A stretch of 17,322 nt of DNA, from NCBI GenBank assembly GCA_910585535.1, contig CAJUFK010000070.1, positions 1 to 17,322 of the forward strand. The letters run 5' to 3'. This stretch comes from an uncultured Angelakisella sp. GTDB taxonomy: Bacteria > Bacillota > Clostridia > Oscillospirales > Ruminococcaceae. Positions within the stretch are counted from its first letter, which is position 1. Every line of letters begins with the position of its first letter. Of the stretch, positions 13,805-17,322 are shown piece by piece. The notes under the pieces are model-generated. The model worked only from the letters and a program-made list of their open reading frames with translations, was not told the DNA's origin and ran no database searches. Made by a program: the position numbers and the translations under genes.

Positions 13805-14638
13805 ATGAGAAGCTTTGTGGAAACTATCCGCAGTCTGTGGAAGGATCCTATGGGAAAGATTGGCATCATCGGCATCCTGCTGCTCATCTTTATGGCCCTC
13901 TTCGCCGGGCAGCTGGCCCCCTACCCCTATGACGCCATCGGAATGAAGTTCCAGGCGCCCTCCGGGGAACACCTTTTCGGCACCGATAAGTTCGGTCGGG
14001 ACGTGTTCAGCCGGGTGCTGTACGGGGCCGGGGTCTCCCTGGAGGTGGGCATCATCGCTGTGGGCATCGGCGCCGGGTTCGGGTACCTGCTGGGCCTTGC
14101 CGCCGGATACTTTGAAGGCTGGACCGACCGGGTTATCATGTGCCTTATGGACATCCTCTTCGCCTTTCCCTCCATCCTTTTGGCCATCTTCATCTCGGCG
14201 GTGCTGGGCAAGGGCATCGGTCCGACCATGGTGGCCATCGGCATTGTCAACATCCCGGTTTTCTGCCGCACCGTCCGGGCGGCGGTGATCTCCGCCAAGG
14301 GGCTGGAGTACGTCAAAAACGCCCAAAGCGTGGGGGTCAAGACCTGGCCCATCCTTATCCGGCACATCTCCCCCAACGTGGTGGCCCCCTTTACCGTTCA
14401 GGCCACCCTGGCCCTCTCCGGGGCCATCCTAACCGAGGCCACCCTGAGTTTCTTGGGGATGGGCATCCAGCCCCCGGACCCCTCCTGGGGTTCCATGCTG
14501 GCGGAGGCCCGGGCAAACATGGTCCGGAGCCCCTGGACCGCCCTCTTCCCCCTGCTCTTTATTGTGGTAACCATCCTGGTCTTTAACATTCTGGGGGATG
14601 CCCTCCGGGATGTTCTGGACCCCAAGCTGAAGGTTTAG
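13805..14638 (+). CDS. dppC: Peptide ABC transporter permease, DppC/OppC type
   Basis: The second channel subunit, 277 residues. The N-terminal region has the OppC-type lead helix (about 18-36), then the conserved HLFGTDKFGRDVFSRVLYGA segment (56-75), which is diagnostic of DppC permeases. Four to five further membrane helices follow. The EAA loop is EYVKNAQSVGVKTWPILIRH, and the conserved LSFLGMGIQPPDPSWG block stands near the C-terminus. An AAAGGGGG ribosome site precedes the ATG. The stop codon overlaps the AGGAGG ribosome site of the next gene, a tight operon arrangement that implies coupled translation with the ATPase gene. Confidence 0.93.
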   Translation: MRSFVETIRSLWKDPMGKIGIIGILLLIFMALFAGQLAPYPYDAIGMKFQAPSGEHLFGTDKFGRDVFSRVLYGAGVSLEVGIIAVGIGAGFGYLLGLAAGYFEGWTDRVIMCLMDILFAFPSILLAIFISAVLGKGIGPTMVAIGIVNIPVFCRTVRAAVISAKGLEYVKNAQSVGVKTWPILIRHISPNVVAPFTVQATLALSGAILTEATLSFLGMGIQPPDPSWGSMLAEARANMVRSPWTALFPLLFIVVTILVFNILGDALRDVLDPKLKV

Positions 14639-14652
14639 GAGGGATCGCTGGT

Positions 14653-15672
14653 ATGACGAATCTGCTTGAAATGAAGGATCTCTCCATCGACCTCTACCGG
14701 GGGAAAAAGATCCCGCCGGTAAAGCTGGTGGAGGGGGTGAACCTTTCCATCCGGAAGAAACAGAACTTCGGGGTGGTGGGGGAAAGCGGCTGCGGGAAAA
14801 GCATCACCTGTTCCTCCATTATGGGCCTGTTGTCCTTCCCCCTTTCGGTGGGAAAGGGAAGCTCCATCCGCTTTTTGGACAGCGAAGACCAGGAGGTGGA
14901 AATCGCCGGCCTGTCCCCCGCCGGTCTCCGCCGTCTCCGGGGGAAGGAGATTTCCATGATCTTCCAGGAGCCTATGACCGCCCTGGACCCTATGTATACC
15001 ATTGAGTCGCAGATCGCCGAGGCCCTTTCCTTCCACACCAGGATGACCAAGGCGGAGATCCACGACGCCGCCCTGGAGATGCTGCGAAAGGTAAAGATTC
15101 CCCGGCCCGACCAGATCCTCCAGGACTACCCCCACCATCTTTCCGGGGGGATGCTCCAGCGGGTGATGATCGCCATTGCCCTTATCAATAACCCCCGGCT
15201 CCTTATCGCCGACGAGCCCACCACCGCCCTGGACGTCACCATTCAGGCCCAGATTTTGGACCTGATGAACGAGCTTCGGGAGAGCTATGACACCTCTGTT
15301 ATTATGATTACCCATGACCTGGGGGTTATTGCCGAAACCTGCGAGGAGGTAGCCGTCTTTTACGCCGGGCAGGTGGTGGAACAGGCCTCTGTGGAGGCCA
15401 TCTTCCACGAGACGGCCCACCCATACAGCGCCGGACTTCTCCGGTCGGTGACCTCCCTGGACGGGGCCCAAAAGGAACTGTACACCATTCGGGGCGCCGT
15501 CCCCACGGCGGGGAACTTCGCCCCCGGCTGCCGCTTCGCCGACCGGTGCGACCGATGTATGGACGTCTGCCGGGAAAGGGCCCCGGCCCTTTGTGAGATC
15601 GCTCCCGGCCACCTCTGCCGCTGCTGGCTTCACGCCGGCGGGGAGGACGAAGGAAAGGGGGTGGCGGTATGA
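14653..15672 (+). CDS. dppD: Peptide ABC transporter ATPase, DppD/OppD type
   Basis: A cytosolic ATPase that powers the transporter as a pair with the next gene product. The product has 339 residues. Walker A is GESGCGKS (43-50), the Q-loop is in MIFQEPMTALDP (about 102-113), the ABC signature is LSGGMLQR (163-170), Walker B is LLIADEP with Glu188, and the switch His is H221. The C-terminal oligopeptide-type extension has seven cysteines in a pattern C-x6-C-x2-C-x3-C followed by CEIAPGHLCRC. Related DppD proteins have been reported to bind an iron-sulfur cluster in this region, so a cluster is possible here. It overlaps the next gene by 4 nt (ATGA). Confidence 0.94.
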   Translation: MTNLLEMKDLSIDLYRGKKIPPVKLVEGVNLSIRKKQNFGVVGESGCGKSITCSSIMGLLSFPLSVGKGSSIRFLDSEDQEVEIAGLSPAGLRRLRGKEISMIFQEPMTALDPMYTIESQIAEALSFHTRMTKAEIHDAALEMLRKVKIPRPDQILQDYPHHLSGGMLQRVMIAIALINNPRLLIADEPTTALDVTIQAQILDLMNELRESYDTSVIMITHDLGVIAETCEEVAVFYAGQVVEQASVEAIFHETAHPYSAGLLRSVTSLDGAQKELYTIRGAVPTAGNFAPGCRFADRCDRCMDVCRERAPALCEIAPGHLCRCWLHAGGEDEGKGVAV

Positions 15673-16649
15673 GTGAGAAAAAGGTTCTTGTGGAAGTACA
15701 GGACCTGCGGACCTACTTCCCCATTCAAGGGGGACTGGTACGCAAAACGGTGGGCCATGTCCACGCCGTGGAGGACGTCTCCTTCCGGATCCGGGAACAG
15801 GAGACCTTCGGCCTGGTAGGAGAATCCGGGTGCGGCAAATCCACTACCGGGCGGACGCTGCTGCGCCTCATCGAACCCACCGCCGGCAAGGTCTTTTTCG
15901 ACGGGGAGGACCTCTGCGCCCTCTCCAAGGAGGAGATGCGGAAAAAGCGCCGGGATATGCAGCTGGTTTTCCAGGATCCCTACGCCTCCCTCAACCCCCG
16001 GATGACGGTGCGCCGCCTTCTGGAGGAGCCCCTTACCACCCACTTTTCCCTCTCCCCCGGGGAGCTGTCGGATCGAGTGGGCTGGATCGCCGGGGCGGTG
16101 GGCCTTGCCCCGGAGCAGCTGGAGCGGTATCCCCACCAGTTTTCCGGGGGCCAGCGCCAGCGGATCAGCATTGCCCGGGCTTTGGTGACCAAGCCCCGGT
16201 TTGTGGTAGCCGACGAGCCGGTTTCCGCCCTGGATGTCTCCATCCAGGCCCAGATTCTGAATCTTCTTATGGGCCTCCAGAAGGAGCTGAAGCTGTCCTA
16301 TCTGTTTATCTCCCACGACCTCAACGTGGTGCGGCACATCAGCAGCCGGGTGGGGGTGATGTACCTGGGCCGTCTGGTGGAGATCGGAGACACCGAAGAG
16401 GTGTACCTCCGTCCGGTCCACCCCTACACCCAGGCCCTTCTTTCCGCCATCCCCAAGCGGGATCCCAGCGAAGAAAAGAAGCGGATCCACCTTACTGGGG
16501 ACGTACCCAGCCCGGCCAACCCGCCCAAGGGCTGTGCCTTCCACGACCGCTGTCCCCAGTGCATGGCGGTCTGCAAGGAGGAGGTCCCCCCGGAGGTGGA
16601 GGTTGGACCGGGGCACAAGGTCCGGTGCCATCTCTGCGGAAACAGATAA
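15669..16649 (+). CDS. dppF: Peptide ABC transporter ATPase, DppF/OppF type
   Basis: The second ATPase of the importer, 326 residues. An N-terminal YFPIQGGLVRKTVGHVHAV segment is typical of OppF. Walker A is GESGCGKS (51-58), the Q-loop FQDPYASLNPR (101-111), the signature FSGGQRQR (158-165), Walker B FVVADEP (178-184), and the switch His H216. The C-terminal extension again carries clustered cysteines (GCAFHDRCPQCMAVC and a terminal CHLC). The start overlaps the stop of dppD by ATGA, which implies translational coupling. It is the last gene of the transporter operon; a hairpin terminator begins 17 nt after the stop. Confidence 0.94.
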   Translation: MSEKKVLVEVQDLRTYFPIQGGLVRKTVGHVHAVEDVSFRIREQETFGLVGESGCGKSTTGRTLLRLIEPTAGKVFFDGEDLCALSKEEMRKKRRDMQLVFQDPYASLNPRMTVRRLLEEPLTTHFSLSPGELSDRVGWIAGAVGLAPEQLERYPHQFSGGQRQRISIARALVTKPRFVVADEPVSALDVSIQAQILNLLMGLQKELKLSYLFISHDLNVVRHISSRVGVMYLGRLVEIGDTEEVYLRPVHPYTQALLSAIPKRDPSEEKKRIHLTGDVPSPANPPKGCAFHDRCPQCMAVCKEEVPPEVEVGPGHKVRCHLCGNR

Positions 16650-16663
16650 CGTATAATGCACAC

Positions 16664-16759
16664 AAAAAAGCGGGGCCTCCGGGGGAGGTCCCGCTTTCCT
16701 GTGGTGACATACAGCGAGTTCTTCACTTTCTGTCTGGCCATCATTGGTATCATCGGCTT
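16664..16759 (-). ncRNA. Candidate antisense (RatA-like) RNA opposite the first holin-like peptide
   Basis: On the minus strand a TATAAT (16771-16766) sits just beyond the peptide gene, with the start expected near 16759. The transcript would cover the gene and end at the stem-loop AAAGCGGGACCTCC/GGAGGCCCCGCTTT followed by a run of Ts (16669-16664), about 96 nt in all. Placement and size resemble antisense antitoxins of type I modules. This is inferred from promoter, terminator and geometry only. Confidence 0.5.
16667..16697. terminator. Bidirectional terminator after the ABC operon
   Basis: A 14-bp stem AAAGCGGGGCCTCC (16667-16680) with GGAGGTCCCGCTTT (16684-16697), containing one G-T pair, closes a GGG loop. 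On the plus strand it ends the transporter mRNA (TTT follows within the stem); on the minus strand six Ts follow, which makes it the better terminator there. The GGGGGAGG on its right side is also the only ribosome-site-like sequence ahead of the small reading frame at 16701, and it is buried in the stem. Confidence 0.8.
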
Positions 16760-16772
16760 GATGTTATTATAA
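16701..16772 (+). CDS. Putative holin-like type I toxin peptide (23 aa, possibly decayed)
   Basis: A GTG-start frame encodes VTYSEFFTFCLAIIGIIGLMLL after the start residue, a short acidic/aromatic N-terminus and one membrane helix. The VTYSE..F-F-CL-II-GIIGL pattern matches the holin-like toxin peptides of Firmicutes, which normally continue into a short Lys-rich tail. Here the frame stops at TAA directly after LMLL, so the basic tail is missing, and the start is GTG rather than ATG. A candidate ribosome site (GGGGGAGG) is 12 nt away and locked in the upstream hairpin. It may be a relic or a silenced toxin. A -10-like TATAAT at 16652-16657 on plus could start its mRNA, but no good -35 is seen. 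Confidence 0.5.
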   Translation: MVTYSEFFTFCLAIIGIIGLMLL

Positions 16773-16792
16773 CATATTTTTGGAAAAGGCAA
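16766..16792 (-). promoter_or_regulatory. Promoter of the first antisense RNA
   Basis: TATAAT (16771-16766, minus) has TTGCCT (16792-16787) 15 nt upstream, a slightly short spacing; ATTGCC one base further gives 16. The -10 overlaps the stop codon of the small peptide gene on the other strand. Confidence 0.5.
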
Positions 16793-16819
16793 TACCTTGA
16801 AAAAATTTGTTCTTTTCCC

Positions 16820-16851
16820 TTGTCAAAATTTGTTAGATATGATAGTATAAT
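16820..16851 (+). promoter_or_regulatory. Probable promoter of the second holin-like toxin
   Basis: TTGTCA (16820-16825) lies upstream of TAGTAT (16843-16848, spacing 17) and an overlapping perfect TATAAT (16846-16851, spacing 20). The start would fall near 16855-16858, at the beginning of the inverted-repeat arm. AAAATTTGTT occurs twice nearby (about 16802 and 16826). Confidence 0.55.
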
Positions 16852-16966
16852 ATTGGCACTGTCAAAAACGGTAGGCGGCTAGCCCCCCAGGCGCTTTATT
16901 ATAGATGCCCGGGGGACGCAAGACCTTTTTGCCCCTGGAGGTTTATCCAAAAGGGGGGGAGTTTTT

Positions 16967-17065
16967 ATGATTACTGCGTCCGCGTATGTCACCTTCGGTG
17001 ACCTGTTTACTTACACCCTTGTAATCATAACGCTTATTGGTATTTTTACCAACAAAAAGAAATAA
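16967..17065 (+). CDS. Putative holin-like type I toxin peptide (32 aa)
   Basis: The 32-residue peptide starts MITASAYVTFGDLFTYTL, continues VIITLIGIF and ends TNKKK: a short N-terminus, one membrane helix and a Lys tail. This is the form of the holin-like toxins of type I toxin-antitoxin systems, thought to act at the cytoplasmic membrane. The ATG has a strong AAAGGGGGGGAG ribosome site 5-6 nt upstream. The leader can hide it: CCCC-T-GGA (16932-16939) can pair with TCC-AAAA-GGGG, and a second hairpin CCCCC..GGC/GCC..GGGGG lies further up. The stop codon is inside the terminator stem. An antisense promoter faces it from 17160-17187. Toxicity is inferred from family resemblance. Confidence 0.75.
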   Translation: MITASAYVTFGDLFTYTLVIITLIGIFTNKKK

Positions 17066-17153
17066 CCGCCCAACCCTCGAAAAGTTAGCGGTTATTTCTT
17101 TTAACTCCTAGGGGGGCTAGCCGTCTACTGGCAGTGCCGCCTTCTTTTTGTCT
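17050..17153 (-). ncRNA. Candidate antisense antitoxin RNA for the second toxin
   Basis: This transcript would start near 17153 from the minus promoter at 17160-17187 and end at the shared hairpin (17102-17055), where the minus strand reads TTTCTTTTTG. It would overlap the 3' end of the toxin mRNA, including the last codons, for about 50-100 nt. This convergent, 3'-overlapping layout is that of txpA/RatA and bsrG/SR4 in Bacillus. No reading frame of interest is present in it. Confidence 0.6.
17055..17102. terminator. Bidirectional terminator shared by toxin mRNA and antisense RNA
   Basis: AAAAGAAATAACCGC (17055-17069) pairs perfectly with GCGGTTATTTCTTTT (17088-17102), a 15-bp stem over an 18-nt loop, with T-rich ends on both strands. 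The toxin's Lys codons and TAA stop lie inside the left side of the stem. Confidence 0.85.
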
Positions 17154-17159
17154 GTCTTT

Positions 17160-17187
17160 ATTATAGCACAGCTTTTAGAAAATGCAA
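17160..17187 (-). promoter_or_regulatory. Promoter of the second antisense RNA
   Basis: On the minus strand TTGCAT (17187-17182) and a perfect TATAAT (17165-17160) with an extended TG are spaced 16 nt apart. This is stronger than the toxin's own promoter, as expected for an antitoxin RNA. Confidence 0.75.
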
Positions 17188-17197
17188 GCCCAAAAAC

Positions 17198-17229
17198 AAA
17201 AGGGCACCGCCTTTGGGCGGTGCCCTTTT
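17198..17229. terminator. Strong bidirectional terminator
   Basis: AAAAGGGCACCGCC (17198-17211) pairs perfectly with GGCGGTGCCCTTTT (17216-17229) over a TTTG loop. It lies immediately upstream of the antisense promoter, so it may insulate the toxin module from transcription arriving from the right. A smaller hairpin GCCCCC/GGGGGC (17234-17250) followed by ATTTTT comes next. Confidence 0.85.
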
Positions 17230-17252
17230 CTGTGCCCCCTGGATGGGGGCAG

Positions 17253-17322
17253 GATTTTTGCAAAAGGCAGATAAACTACATGGCGCTCTGTCTCCAGGCA
17301 CTTCCTACCGCCCTGCACCACG
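17253..17322. repeat. Repeat-like tail related to the mutS2/anmK inverted-repeat arm
   Basis: The reverse complement of the last 70 nt contains GGCGGTAGGAAGTGCCTGGAG followed later by TTTTGCAAAA. This parallels 5740-5781, which reads GGCGGAAGGAACTGCCTGGAG and then TTTGCAAAAGG. The segment is cut by the window edge, so its extent is unknown. Confidence 0.45.

Larger units (their letters stand above)
16855..17138. repeat. Inverted repeat arms bounding the second toxin module
   Basis: The left arm (16855-16890) begins GGCACTGTC and continues GTAGGCGGCTAGCCCCCC. The right arm (17111-17138) is its near complement, reading on the minus strand GGCACTGCCA, GTAGACGGCTAGCCCCCC. Both therefore start GGCACTG at the outer end, with a 4-nt length difference inside. 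As a result the toxin mRNA and the antisense RNA begin with nearly the same leader. No flanking target duplication is visible. Confidence 0.75.

Noticed and set aside
16855..17138. Insertion sequence remnant (outer GGCACTG resembles ends of some IS6-family elements)
   Set aside because: Only the first few bases agree, there is no transposase and no target duplication; retained only as an alternative reading of the inverted arms.

Overview
The window looks like a chromosomal segment of a GC-rich Firmicute, most likely an Oscillospiraceae-type gut clostridium (relatives of Flavonifractor, Lawsonibacter or Intestinimonas). This placement is inferred from strong AGGAGG ribosome sites, sigma-A-like promoters, GC-rich codon use, clostridial MetG, MutS2 and oligopeptide-transporter proteins, tiny holin-like toxins and abundant GC-rich dispersed repeats. 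No taxonomic marker gene is present.

Layout. 1-300: a tRNA-Leu (CAA) gene on the minus strand with its promoter. 301-1115: no convincing protein gene, but two sigma-A-like promoters facing each other and two terminator hairpins, which suggests an unrecognised small RNA or sense/antisense RNA pair. 1116-5696: metG and mutS2, separated by copy A of a dispersed repeat. 5705-5969: a long imperfect inverted repeat with a terminator at its centre, lying between convergent mutS2 and anmK. 5945-10150: a muramic-acid salvage cluster. anmK and murQ run leftward and overlap; a RpiR/MurR-type regulator and an AmiE/beta-lactamase-fold hydrolase run rightward from the shared regulatory region, which holds a perfect TTTGAAA/TTTCAAA operator-like palindrome. 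10133-10961: a repeat-rich intergenic block with repeat copies B (plus) and C (minus) and a run of short perfect hairpins. 11069-16649: a complete five-gene peptide ABC transporter (lipoprotein, two permeases, two ATPases). 16650-17322: two tandem loci resembling type I toxin-antitoxin modules, each with a tiny membrane peptide and a face-on antisense promoter, followed by terminators and a repeat-like tail.

How the genes may work together. AnmK would phosphorylate and open anhydro-MurNAc to MurNAc-6-phosphate; MurQ would split this to GlcNAc-6-phosphate and lactate; the regulator would sense a MurNAc-derived ligand. The hydrolase resembles the muramyl-amidase AmiE found with murQ-murR in Bacillus, but has no export signal. 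No PTS MurNAc permease is seen, and a peptide ABC transporter follows. A reasonable hypothesis is import of intact (anhydro)muramyl-peptides followed by cytosolic stripping of the peptide. The link to the transporter rests on proximity only.

The most unusual features are the non-coding ones: repeat families whose hairpins keep pairing through compensatory changes between copies, repeats that supply the last codons and stops of two genes, a hairpin that seems to act as operon terminator, antisense-RNA terminator and Shine-Dalgarno sequestering stem, and a toxin cassette bounded by inverted repeats.
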